A DNA stretch of 64,000 bases from the NCBI GenBank assembly GCA_035249305.1, contig DATFGQ010000007.1, forward strand, positions 42,970-106,969. The letters run 5' to 3'. A program made the position numbers and the translations under genes. This DNA comes from DASUNP01 sp035249305. GTDB taxonomy: Bacteria; Acidobacteriota; Blastocatellia; UBA7656. The notes beneath the pieces are model-generated. The model was given only the letters and a program-made list of their open reading frames with translations, was not told the DNA's origin and did not search any database. Positions 8,544 through 17,083 of the stretch are shown here, piece by piece (position 1 is the stretch's first letter; every line of letters begins with the position of its first letter).

Positions 8544-8987
8544 CTACATTCGTCTGAATATATCAGGCGGGGCGTTAAACTCCTTATCCCACCCTTCGTA
8601 CGGCACATCCGTCGCCCCGATCACGTATTTCACCACCCGCCATCCATCCTTCTCCTTATGTAACAGAGCGCATACCCAATCATCGAATGCCCCTTCTTTT
8701 ATCGCCTCTTCATAAGGCGTGCCTGAATAATCCATCTTCTTGCCGCTCCGTTGCTGGGGAACTCCGCGCATGAATGCCCAACCGCTTTGCAGCTTGAGAT
8801 GGTCCACTTTAAATACAACAGCTTTTCTTAATTCTGATTCAACCGGCGAGCGTAATGCGTCGAGGATCTGCTTGCGCTCAACGCTATTGGGCTTGGGCGT
8901 GTAAGCGGCGTTTTGGGGCAGCCCTGGGAAGTGAAGCAATAAAGCGATCATAGAGAAAACCGGAGAATATAGAGTTGAAAAAACCAT
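8544..8987 (-). CDS. Secreted small protein of unknown function
   Basis: A 147-residue protein with an N-terminal hydrophobic segment (VFSMIALLLHFPGLPQ) consistent with a signal peptide. The mature part begins with a helix (ERKQILDALRSPVE), followed by strands containing VVFKVDHLKLQSGWAF and GWRVVKYVIGATDV. This helix-then-strand pattern with tryptophans resembles NTF2-like or similar alpha+beta folds. No catalytic motif is visible. It lies between the two-domain secreted protein and the peptidase, all on the minus strand but with sizeable gaps. No obvious SD precedes the ATG. Confidence 0.65.
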   Translation of the reverse strand: MVFSTLYSPVFSMIALLLHFPGLPQNAAYTPKPNSVERKQILDALRSPVESELRKAVVFKVDHLKLQSGWAFMRGVPQQRSGKKMDYSGTPYEEAIKEGAFDDWVCALLHKEKDGWRVVKYVIGATDVPYEGWDKEFNAPPDIFRRM

Positions 8988-9013
8988 AAGACCGCTTCAT
9001 GCGAGATTTGCTT

Positions 9014-11227
9014 TTAAAGATTCTTCAAGATGAACTCCGTCATCAGCGTCCGCATGTGTTTTAACAGCAGCGGGTTCGTTACGCCGTGCCGCGACTTCGG
9101 GTACAACATCAGCTCGAACTGCTTGCCCGCTTTCTGAAGCTCGTAGGCGAACTGTACGGTGTTCTGCATGTGAACGTTGTCGTCTATCATTCCGTGGATC
9201 AACAGTATCTTGCCGTGAAGGTCCTTCGCGTTATGAAGCGGCGAGGCTTTTTTGTAGCCTTCGGGGTTGTTCTGCGGCGTGGCCATGTAGCGCTCCGTGT
9301 AGATCGTGTCATAGAGCCGCCAGTCGGTCACGCTGCCGCCGGCTATGCCTATCTTAAAGCTCTTGCTGTGAGTCAAAGCGTAAGAGGTCATAAAGCCGCC
9401 GAAGCTCCAGCCCCACAAGCCTATGCGCGACCCGTCGACGTAAGGCTGGCTCTTTAGCCACGCCAGTCCGTCTTCGAGGTCGCGGAGCTCCAGCTCGCCG
9501 AAGTTGCGGTAGGCGGGCCAGGCCGACTCGACGCCTTTGCCGCTCGCGGTGCGGTTGTCGCACACCCACAGGATGTACCCCTTCTGCGCGAGCATCTGGT
9601 GATAGAGGTAGCTCGCCCCGCCCCACGAGTTTTTGACCTGCGGCGCTTGCGGGCCGCTGTAGGTGAAGCTCATCACGGGATACTTCTTCGCCGGGTCGAA
9701 GTCGGGCGGCTTTATCATCATCGCTTCCATCACAAACCCGTCGCGCGTCTTCACCTGTAGGAATTCCGCCTTCCCGAGCTTGTACTGCTTCAAGGCCTCC
9801 ATCTTGTTATCGTCGATGACGCGGACGAGCTTGCCCGACGAGTCAAACATGCGCACCTGTGTCGGGGTGTTCACGTCGCTCCACGTGTCTATGAAATGCG
9901 TGAAGGTCGGGTTGAAGTTGACCGAGTGATTACCTTCGGCTTGAGTGAGCCGCGTGAGCCCCGTCCCATCGAGCTTGATCCGGTAGGCGTTGTTCGCGAT
10001 GTAGCTGTGCTCGGTGCCCGAGAAATAGATGAAGCCTTTTGCTTCGTCTACGCCGTGCAGCGAGCGAACGTCCCACTTGCCGTCGGTCACCTGGCGGACC
10101 AGCTTGCCGTCGCGCGAATAGTGGTAAAGGTGCTGCCAGCCGCTGCGGTTGCTGAGCCAGAGAAAACTCCCGTCTTTAAGCCACTGAGGCTCGTCCAAAA
10201 CTTCTACCCAGGTCTTCGACGTCTCTTTAAGCACGTTGCTGGTCTTCCCGGTTTCGGGGTCGGCGTAGTTCAGGTCGAGCCACGTCTGCTCGCGATCCTG
10301 AAGCTGGTAGACCACGCGCTTGCTGTCGGGCGTCCAGCCGACGCGGACTATCAGGAAATCGCCGCCTTCGTAATTGAACGTGTCGACCCAGTTCGTCGCG
10401 CCGCCTGCGACGTTGACGACGCCGAGCTTAACGACGGGGTTCGGGTGGCCCGCCTTCGGGTAGGGGGTCGTCTCGACCTCTTGCAACAGCGGTATGTGAT
10501 CGACGACGACGAAATCGCGCACGGGCGACTCGTCGAGCCTGAGGTAAACGATCTTCGTCGAATCCGGGCTCCACCAGTAACCTTTGAAATTGCCGCGGCC
10601 GTAGACCTCTTCCTGGTAGACCCAGTCTAACCGCCCGTTGAGTATCTTCCCGCCGCCGCCGTTGGTCAGCGAACGCTCGCGCTGCGTGGCTATGTCGACG
10701 AGAAAGATGTTGCCGTTGCGCGCGAAGCTCACCATGCGCCCGTCGGGGCTGAACTCTTCGCCGACCTCCTCGTCCGCGTTGCTCGTGAGCCGCACGGCCT
10801 TGTTCGAGTTGAACTCATAATAAAAAAGGTCATTGGCATGATTGATCAGCGCGGCCGTCTGGTCATCGTTCATCTGGTAAGAGCCGAGCCGCGCGAGCGA
10901 CTGCGCGTCTTCGCGGCCGATCCCCGGCAGCGCCACGAAGGCGGCCTCCATCTTCGCCGCGTCGTGAAAGGGCTTCACCTCGCCCGTCGCGTACTCGACT
11001 TTAAGCAGTTGCGCGACGCGCGTCTTTGTGTCGCCCTTGCTTTGCAGGTAATGACTGCCGCCCGCGAGCCATCGCAACCCCGTCGGCGGCGAGCCGTTGA
11101 AATTGACCTTCTTCTCGGGGTCGTAGATGTCGTCGATCGTCAGCATCTTCTCCTGCGCCCGGGCGGCGGCGGCCGATAAAGAGAGGGTTAAGAGCATCGC
11201 GGTGAGACTAACAAGATAACGTCGCAA
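9014..11227 (-). CDS. Secreted dipeptidyl-peptidase IV-like serine peptidase (S9B)
   Basis: A 737-residue prolyl-oligopeptidase-family enzyme expected to release X-Pro dipeptides from peptides in the periplasm. A signal peptide (LVSLTAMLLTLSLSAAAARAQ) precedes a beta-propeller (about 60-480) and an alpha/beta-hydrolase domain. The catalytic triad can be read directly: Ser608 in GWSFGG, Asp682 in HGMIDDNVH and His714 in SRHGVT, with the spacing of mammalian DPP4. The propeller carries the glutamate pair region DWVYQEEVYGR that anchors the substrate N-terminus. The start is TTG at 11227, chosen because GGAG lies 8 bases upstream and the signal peptide follows at once. Confidence 0.93.
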   Translation of the reverse strand: MRRYLVSLTAMLLTLSLSAAAARAQEKMLTIDDIYDPEKKVNFNGSPPTGLRWLAGGSHYLQSKGDTKTRVAQLLKVEYATGEVKPFHDAAKMEAAFVALPGIGREDAQSLARLGSYQMNDDQTAALINHANDLFYYEFNSNKAVRLTSNADEEVGEEFSPDGRMVSFARNGNIFLVDIATQRERSLTNGGGGKILNGRLDWVYQEEVYGRGNFKGYWWSPDSTKIVYLRLDESPVRDFVVVDHIPLLQEVETTPYPKAGHPNPVVKLGVVNVAGGATNWVDTFNYEGGDFLIVRVGWTPDSKRVVYQLQDREQTWLDLNYADPETGKTSNVLKETSKTWVEVLDEPQWLKDGSFLWLSNRSGWQHLYHYSRDGKLVRQVTDGKWDVRSLHGVDEAKGFIYFSGTEHSYIANNAYRIKLDGTGLTRLTQAEGNHSVNFNPTFTHFIDTWSDVNTPTQVRMFDSSGKLVRVIDDNKMEALKQYKLGKAEFLQVKTRDGFVMEAMMIKPPDFDPAKKYPVMSFTYSGPQAPQVKNSWGGASYLYHQMLAQKGYILWVCDNRTASGKGVESAWPAYRNFGELELRDLEDGLAWLKSQPYVDGSRIGLWGWSFGGFMTSYALTHSKSFKIGIAGGSVTDWRLYDTIYTERYMATPQNNPEGYKKASPLHNAKDLHGKILLIHGMIDDNVHMQNTVQFAYELQKAGKQFELMLYPKSRHGVTNPLLLKHMRTLMTEFILKNL

Positions 11228-11277
11228 GCGGTTTCTCCTTCGTGTATGAGTGTTAAGGCTGGCCCTTTCCGGAAAAG

Positions 11278-11289
11278 ATATTTATACAG
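11278..11289 (-). promoter_or_regulatory. Candidate promoter core of the peptidase gene
   Basis: The minus-strand 12-mer CTGTATAAATAT ends 50 bases upstream of the TTG start at 11227 and is identical to the one at 8429-8440. The TATAAAT core resembles a -10 box. Confidence 0.35.
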
Positions 11290-11513
11290 AAATTCTCGCG
11301 CCCGCAAAAGCTCAAAGCTGCCGCTATAATTTCGCAATACATGTTACTGAGAGTTTTCTATGCGGCGCGGCGGAACTGGGATACAATGTCTGGGTGCTTT
11401 GAGCAGTCAACCCCCATCAAGGAAGCAATAGAATAGAATTCATCCGAAAGGAGTAAGCCGGCGTCCGCCCCCCAGAGCATGAGCGGGGCGCGTTTGGTCC
11501 GGCTTCGTATTGA

Positions 11514-14500
11514 ATGAAGAATCGCCTGTTTCCCTCGCCTCAAATGTTCGGGTCGCGTCGCAAGATCGTAGTCGCATCCATTCTGTTAGCCCTCTCGATC
11601 GCGTCCTTTTATGTCTGGTCACCGCCGGCCGTTCACGGAGGCTCGACGCCGAGCGTCGTCGTCAACAAGTATCAAAACTCAGGTACGACGAATGACATCC
11701 TTGAGCTGCTGGTCATTCAAAATAACCTCGATATGCGAGGGATGATCGTAAAAGATTTTTCCAGCAACATGGCGAATGACGGCGGCGGGAAATATCAATT
11801 CTCTACCAACGCGTTATGGTCTGCCGTGCGCGCCGGGACGCTCATAGTGCTCAGGAATGACAATAGCGCGGCCGATACGACTGTCGGCGGGTCGGATTAT
11901 AACCTGGACGTAGGGCTGCAAAATACGACTTACTTCGCCAGCCTCGGCGGGACATTCGATATAGCTACGACCGAAATGGTGATGATTAAAGAGGCGGGCA
12001 GCGGATCGGCCGGAGTAACGGGAAGCATACACGTGCTGGCGGGGGGGACGGCCGGGGCGCAGTTCACGGCCGCGCCTAACCCTAAGCTGAGGGCTGCGGG
12101 CACATCGGCCGGCGGTCAATTCGTCTTTGCGAATAACAGCACTCAAAACATCATCGATTATGACGGGACCGACGCAACAGGCGCGGCTACGGGGCTCACC
12201 TTTGGCGTGGGCAATAATGCGAACAACATCGCATTCATAAACGCACTGCGCGGCACGCTGGCGCTGACTATTAATAACGTCACGGTTCTGGAAGGCGACA
12301 AGGGAACGACTACCGCCACGTTCACGGTCAGCCTCTCGGCGGCCGCGGGGCCGGGCGGCGTGACGTTTGACATCGCCACTCAGGACAATTCGGCCACGAC
12401 TGCCGGCGACGACTACGAGGCGCGCACAGAGGCGGCCCAGACGATCCCCGAGGGGAGCCAGAACTATAGCTTCAGCGTGACCGTTAACGGAGACGCCGAC
12501 TCGGAGCCTAACGAAACGTTCTTCGTTAACGTGACAAATGTTACAGGAGCCGCTCTCGGCGACGGCCAGGGAGTCGGCACGATCACGAATGACGATTTCG
12601 TTTCGATACCCATCGGCACTGTTCAGGGGAGCGGGAGCGCTTCCCCGTTTGCGGGGACCGTCGTGACGGTCACGGGGATAGTGACGGGTCAAAAATCGAA
12701 CGGCTTCTTCCTACAGACGCCGGACGCACAGGTTGACGGCAACCCCGCAACTTCAGAAGGCGTCTTCGTATTCACTTCAAGCGCGCCGCCTGCCGACGCC
12801 GCAATAGGCAACTCGGTCGTGGTTACAGGCACGGTGCAAGAGTTTATCCCCTCGCAAGATCCTAACAGCCCGCCCATTACGGAGATAGGCAACACGCCGA
12901 GCGTGACACTGCTTACAGGCGGAAACTCTTTACCTACACCAATAACGCTCACAGCCGCCCAGACAAATCCTTCGGGCTCTATCGAGCAGCTTGAAAGGTT
13001 TGAATGCATGCGCGTCTTCGTCAGCTCGTTGACGGCCACATCGCCGACCGATGGGTTTGTAAGTGAGGCGAACGCTACCGGGACGAGCGACGGGACTTTT
13101 TACGCGGTGATTACGGGCGTCGCGCGCCCATTCCGCGAGCCGGGGATCGAAGTGCCCTTCCCGCTGCCTGCGGGTTCTCCATGCTGCGTGCCGCGTTTCG
13201 ACGCCAACCCCGAGCGGCTGCGTATAGACAGCGACGCGCAGCCCGGTGCGGTTGCGATCAATGTTACAACCGGAGCCATCATCACAAACGTGACGGGGCC
13301 GCTCGATTATAGCTTCCGCACTTACACGATCTTGCCCGACGCGGCAAACCCTCCCGGCGTGTCGGGGATCATAAGCGCGATACCGGTTCCCGTCCCCGCC
13401 GCGGATGAATTCACCGTAGGCTCGTTTAACATGGAGCGGTTCTATGATACTACGGACAACCCTGGAGGAGACGTAGTGCTGACGACGACCGCTTACAATA
13501 ATCGATTGAACAAGGCGTCGCTCGCCATCCGAAACGTCATGCGAACGCCTGACATAATCGGCATAGAGGAGATGGAGAACTTAACGACCCTGCAAGACGT
13601 CGCCAACAAGATCAACAACGATGCGGTCGCGGCGGGCGGTCCGAACCCCATGTATACCGCCCGCCTCGTAGAGGGTAACGACATCGGCGGCATCGACGTG
13701 GGCTTCCTCGTTAAGACTTCGCGAGTCACTGTGTTGAACGTTGTGCAGGAAGGGAAAGACACGACCTACACAGAGCCGGGCGGAGGGACGGCTCTGCTCA
13801 ACGACCGCCCATCTTTAGTGTTGACCGCGAACATTTCAGCACCTTGCGGCGGCGTTTTTCCCATCACTGTCATCGTCAATCACCTGCGCTCACTCAACGG
13901 CGTAGACGATGCGGCCGACGGCCCCCGCGTTCGCGCGAAGCGGGCGGCGCAGGCGGAGTTCCTGGCAAACTTGATCCAGGCCAGGATGACGGCCAACCCT
14001 AACGAGCAGATTATCTCTGTCGGCGATTACAACGCGTTTCAGTTTAACGATGGCTACGTAGATATGATCGGGACGATAAAAGGCACTCCCACGCCAGCCA
14101 GCCAGGTGGTTCTTGCCAGCGGCGATCTGGTCAACCCCGACCTTATAGATTTGATAGATCAGGCGGCGCCCGACCAGCGATACTCTTTCACCTTCGACGG
14201 CAACGCCCAAACGCTCGATCATGAGATAGTCACTCCGAACCTCTTCAGGCATTTCAGCCGAATTCACTACGCGCGCAGCAACGGCGACTTCCCCGAGATT
14301 TTTCGCTCGGATGCGAATCGCCCTGAGCGATTATCCGACCACGACATGCCTGTGGCTTACTTCAAGTTCGCGGGCGTCTCTAAGAAAACTGACTTCTACG
14401 CGTTTAATGGCGGGTCGGGCAGCGTCGATGTGACAGCGCCCGCCGGGTGTAACTGGACCGCAGTAAGCAATGACCCGTGGATCGAGCTTACCTCAAGCGG

Positions 14501-14882
14501 CGCTGGCTCGGGGAACGACACGGTAACCTACCTGGTGCGAGAGAACTTCACCGGCCTTCCTCGCGTCGGCACAATTACCGTTGGCGGCCATACGCTCACC
14601 GTGACTCAAGATAGTGAGGCGTCTCCAAGCTGCGCTTATTCTATCTCCCCGAAATCGGGATCGTTTAGCGCGAGTGGTGGGACCGGAACTATCAACGTGG
14701 TCACAGAGGGGCGCTGCCTGTGGCAAGCGGTAAGCAATAACAGTTGGATCACTATAGAGGCCGGCAGCTTAGGCACGGGCAGTGGGACGGTTAGCTATCG
14801 CGTCGCGATTAACTCAGGTCCGGGCGGCCGCAGCGGGACTATCACCGTAGCAGGAAAGACCTTCACTGTTAAACAGAAATAG
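11514..14882 (+). CDS. Large secreted nuclease-like protein: Calx-beta, OB-fold, endonuclease/exonuclease/phosphatase and two BACON-like domains
   Basis: An 1122-residue exported protein. After a signal peptide (about 17-42) comes a region starting VVNKYQNSGTTNDILELLVI that resembles lamin-tail-like domains. A Calx-beta repeat follows at about 250-360 (TVLEGDKGTTTATFTVSLS ... TITNDD), then an OB-fold-like segment (about 365-490) as in ExeM/NucH-type extracellular nucleases. The endonuclease/exonuclease/phosphatase domain is at about 625-960, with FTVGSFNMERF, IIGIEEMEN, SVGDYNAF and LSDHDMPVAYF; these contain the metal and catalytic residues of the superfamily. Two C-terminal repeats (CNWTAVSNDPWI and CLWQAVSNNSWI) are BACON-like. 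It probably degrades extracellular DNA or another phosphodiester. No SD is visible at this ATG; an in-frame ATG at 11544 is the alternative. Confidence 0.85.
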   Translation: MKNRLFPSPQMFGSRRKIVVASILLALSIASFYVWSPPAVHGGSTPSVVVNKYQNSGTTNDILELLVIQNNLDMRGMIVKDFSSNMANDGGGKYQFSTNALWSAVRAGTLIVLRNDNSAADTTVGGSDYNLDVGLQNTTYFASLGGTFDIATTEMVMIKEAGSGSAGVTGSIHVLAGGTAGAQFTAAPNPKLRAAGTSAGGQFVFANNSTQNIIDYDGTDATGAATGLTFGVGNNANNIAFINALRGTLALTINNVTVLEGDKGTTTATFTVSLSAAAGPGGVTFDIATQDNSATTAGDDYEARTEAAQTIPEGSQNYSFSVTVNGDADSEPNETFFVNVTNVTGAALGDGQGVGTITNDDFVSIPIGTVQGSGSASPFAGTVVTVTGIVTGQKSNGFFLQTPDAQVDGNPATSEGVFVFTSSAPPADAAIGNSVVVTGTVQEFIPSQDPNSPPITEIGNTPSVTLLTGGNSLPTPITLTAAQTNPSGSIEQLERFECMRVFVSSLTATSPTDGFVSEANATGTSDGTFYAVITGVARPFREPGIEVPFPLPAGSPCCVPRFDANPERLRIDSDAQPGAVAINVTTGAIITNVTGPLDYSFRTYTILPDAANPPGVSGIISAIPVPVPAADEFTVGSFNMERFYDTTDNPGGDVVLTTTAYNNRLNKASLAIRNVMRTPDIIGIEEMENLTTLQDVANKINNDAVAAGGPNPMYTARLVEGNDIGGIDVGFLVKTSRVTVLNVVQEGKDTTYTEPGGGTALLNDRPSLVLTANISAPCGGVFPITVIVNHLRSLNGVDDAADGPRVRAKRAAQAEFLANLIQARMTANPNEQIISVGDYNAFQFNDGYVDMIGTIKGTPTPASQVVLASGDLVNPDLIDLIDQAAPDQRYSFTFDGNAQTLDHEIVTPNLFRHFSRIHYARSNGDFPEIFRSDANRPERLSDHDMPVAYFKFAGVSKKTDFYAFNGGSGSVDVTAPAGCNWTAVSNDPWIELTSSGAGSGNDTVTYLVRENFTGLPRVGTITVGGHTLTVTQDSEASPSCAYSISPKSGSFSASGGTGTINVVTEGRCLWQAVSNNSWITIEAGSLGTGSGTVSYRVAINSGPGGRSGTITVAGKTFTVKQK

Positions 14883-14902
14883 TTGATCTGATTGACATAA
14901 GT

Positions 14903-14935
14903 AAAAGGGCCGGTCGCGCGACCGGCCCTTTTTTG
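14903..14935. terminator. Rho-independent terminator between the nuclease gene and parB
   Basis: A perfect 15-bp stem (AAAAGGGCCGGTCGC with its complement, 14903-14932) runs into a T-run. The A-run on the other side makes it bidirectional. It separates the convergent nuclease-like gene and parB. Confidence 0.9.
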
Positions 14936-14962
14936 TTGCATGGCTAGGGAGGCTTTATAAGC

Positions 14963-15832
14963 TCATTGTGTCGCGGGCCTCTGTATCAGCAGGTCAAATA
15001 GCCGCGTCAGGTCTTCCGTAGATGTGAACCTGATCTCTATGACGCCGCCCGCTTGCAAAAACTTGATCTTCACTGGGGCGGCGAGTCGCTTACTCAGCTT
15101 CGATTCCGCCGCGAGGATATTGGCCTTTTCGGTCTCGATCGCTCTTGAGACTTGGCTCCTTTCAACATTGGCCGGTTGTTTATCCTGAATCTCCCTCGCG
15201 AGCCTTTCGGTCTCTCTAACCGAGAGGCCTTTGTTTATTACGTCGGCGGCGAGCGATTTCTGCTCGTCCGGCGAATCGAGCGATAAAAGCGCCCTGGCAT
15301 GCCCCATGGAGAGCTTATCTTCTTCGACCAGTTTTTGAATCTCTTGGGGGAGCTTTAATAGTCTCAACGAGTTTGTGATTGAAGTTCGGTCCTTCCCTAC
15401 CCTCTTTGCTATCTCCTCCTGAGTGACGTTGAGCTGGTCGAGCAGCTTTCTGTAGGCGTTGGCTTCTTCGATAGGGTTCAGCTCTTCTCTCTGTATGTTC
15501 TCAATCAAAGAGAGCTCTAATACGCTCTCTTCTGCCACCTCTTTTATGATGCAGGGTATCTGGTGCAATCCAGCCCTTTGCGCGGCCCGCCACCGCCGCT
15601 CCCCCGCTATTATCTGAAAGCGCAACCCGTTTCGCCTTACAACTATCGGCTGGATTATTCCGTTAGTTTTTATTGACTGTGCTAGCTCGTTAAGTTTATT
15701 TTCATTAAATACCCGCCGTGGTTGATCATCGGTAGGGTCTATTTGATCAATGCCCAGCTCGATTAATTCTGTCTCCGGAGCGTTTTGAGTAAACAGAGCG
15801 CTAAGCCCCCTGCCCAGTGCCTTTCTTGACAT
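14963..15832 (-). CDS. parB: Chromosome-partitioning protein ParB
   Basis: A 289-residue ParB/Spo0J-family CTP-dependent DNA clamp that loads at parS sites and works with ParA to segregate origins. The N-terminal ARGKALGRGLSALF-like start is seen as SRKALGRGLSALF. The CTP-binding ParB box includes GERRWRAAQRAG, and the helix-turn-helix that reads parS includes TQEEIAKRVGKDRTSI. A basic C-terminal dimerisation part follows. The ATG at 15832 has AGGAGGT 8 bases upstream and lies inside the 3' end of parA, so the genes overlap by 32 bp. Two parS-like sites lie upstream of parA. Confidence 0.96.
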   Translation of the reverse strand: MSRKALGRGLSALFTQNAPETELIELGIDQIDPTDDQPRRVFNENKLNELAQSIKTNGIIQPIVVRRNGLRFQIIAGERRWRAAQRAGLHQIPCIIKEVAEESVLELSLIENIQREELNPIEEANAYRKLLDQLNVTQEEIAKRVGKDRTSITNSLRLLKLPQEIQKLVEEDKLSMGHARALLSLDSPDEQKSLAADVINKGLSVRETERLAREIQDKQPANVERSQVSRAIETEKANILAAESKLSKRLAAPVKIKFLQAGGVIEIRFTSTEDLTRLFDLLIQRPATQ

Positions 15833-16586
15833 TGTTTATTACCTCCTGTGCCAACTTGAGATAGCTCTCTGCTCCTTTTGACTTTATGTCATACAGAACA
15901 ATAGGCTTACCATAACTTGGGGCTTCTGCTAGCCTGACATTTCTCGGAATAATAGTCGAAAATACCTGCGAACCCAGAAAGTCTCTAAGATCTGAAGCTA
16001 CTTGATTTGCCAGATTAGTCCTTTCGTCAAACATTGTTAAAAGAAACCCTTCGATTGTAAGACTTGGGTTCAAAGTCCTCCGTATCTTTACAAGCGTATC
16101 CCATAATTCTGAGACGCCTTCAAGCGCAAAGTACTCACACTGGATAGGGATCAGCACTGCGTTGGCCGCCGCGAGAGCGTTTAAGGTCAGCAATCCTAGA
16201 CTGGGGGGACAATCAATAAGGACATAATCGAACTGATGTGCGAATGGTTCAAGCAATCTCTTAAGTTTGTACTCACGATCTTCCAGGTCTACCAGCTCAA
16301 TCTCTGCGGCGACAAGTATCTTCTCTGCGGGGACTATCTTTAGGTTAGGAATATCCTGGACGGTCAGGACTACGTTCTCCAGCGGTTCGTTTAAGACAAG
16401 CGAGTGATAAAAGCTTCGATGAAACTTCCCTCTCAATCCAAGACCGCTTGTGCTGTTGCCTTGAGGGTCCGCGTCTATGATAAGCACCCTCATTTCTGCG
16501 ACCGCAAGGCTGGCTCCAAGATTGATGGTCGTAGTTGTCTTGCCTACCCCTCCTTTTTGGTTGGTGATCGCTATTATCCTTGCCAT
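15801..16586 (-). CDS. parA: Chromosome-partitioning ATPase ParA (Soj)
   Basis: A 261-residue Walker-type ATPase that binds DNA non-specifically and is stimulated by ParB to move origins apart. The deviant Walker A motif NQKGGVGKTTTTIN follows directly after the N-terminus, Walker A' is LIIDADPQGN, and Walker B is YVLIDCPPSLGLL. The ATG at 16586 is chosen because family members begin M-x-x-IIAITNQKGG; a start at 16622 would add 12 unrelated residues. Neither start has a strong SD. The gene overlaps parB by 32 bp. Confidence 0.95.
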   Translation of the reverse strand: MARIIAITNQKGGVGKTTTTINLGASLAVAEMRVLIIDADPQGNSTSGLGLRGKFHRSFYHSLVLNEPLENVVLTVQDIPNLKIVPAEKILVAAEIELVDLEDREYKLKRLLEPFAHQFDYVLIDCPPSLGLLTLNALAAANAVLIPIQCEYFALEGVSELWDTLVKIRRTLNPSLTIEGFLLTMFDERTNLANQVASDLRDFLGSQVFSTIIPRNVRLAEAPSYGKPIVLYDIKSKGAESYLKLAQEVINNVKKGTGQGA

Positions 16587-16646
16587 CAGGTGGTACAATA
16601 TCACAAAAACATGTTCCCGCAACCAAAAAACGCCCCCGCAGCTTAT

Positions 16647-16662
16647 GTGGCACGTGAAACTT
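16647..16662. promoter_or_regulatory. parS: parS-like ParB-binding site 1
   Basis: TGTGGCACGTGAAACT differs from the canonical palindrome TGTTTCACGTGAAACA at positions 4-5 and at the last base. It keeps the central CACGTG and a perfect right arm. It lies about 60 bases upstream of parA. Confidence 0.65.
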
Positions 16663-16682
16663 GATTCTTTGCTTTAAGAGAA

Positions 16683-16698
16683 TGTGGCACGTGAAACA
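16683..16698. promoter_or_regulatory. parS: parS-like ParB-binding site 2
   Basis: TGTGGCACGTGAAACA differs from canonical parS only at positions 4-5 (GG for TT). It repeats site 1 after 20 bases. The shared deviation suggests either a lineage-specific left half-site or a local duplication. Confidence 0.7.
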
Positions 16699-16740
16699 GC
16701 CAACGGCAGCGGCTAAAGAGCGCGTTCTAAAAATGGGAGG

Positions 16741-16778
16741 GCCACACCGGAAGTAGCAGGTCGTTTGTCCGGTGTGGC
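16741..16778. promoter_or_regulatory. Inverted repeat with 10-bp arms
   Basis: GCCACACCGG (16741-16750) is perfectly mirrored by CCGGTGTGGC (16769-16778) across 18 bases. No T-run follows. It could be an operator for parAB or atpDC, or a stem in a leader transcript. Confidence 0.45.
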
Positions 16779-17083
16779 CAAACATGCATCTGTCGTTACT
16801 AGTTAATCTAATCGCAACTGACATACCATAAAGGAGCGAAAGGTCATAACTATAATTACCATAACAAGTTATAAAACCACGCGTTATTTTGGCCAAATCT
16901 TGACAGATAAGATTTCACCCAAATTGACCTCGTCCAAGCTCAGAATGACCGATTTCAACCATCGCAACAAAAAACTAGCAAACCCATAGAGGATATGATA
17001 TTTTGATCTGCTTCAATCAGCAGCTACTATCTATATAAGACAGATACTATCTGGCTGGGAAAAAACTAAGGAGAAAGATATCG

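Larger units (their letters stand above)
16587..17083. other. Intergenic region between parA and atpD
   Basis: About 500 bases between divergent genes, AT-rich toward atpD. It holds two parS-like sites (16647-16698), a strong inverted repeat (16741-16778) and an AT-rich stretch with TATATAAG near 17032 that could serve as a -10 region for atpD. I see no protein-coding gene, tRNA or DnaA-box cluster in it. Confidence 0.7.
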
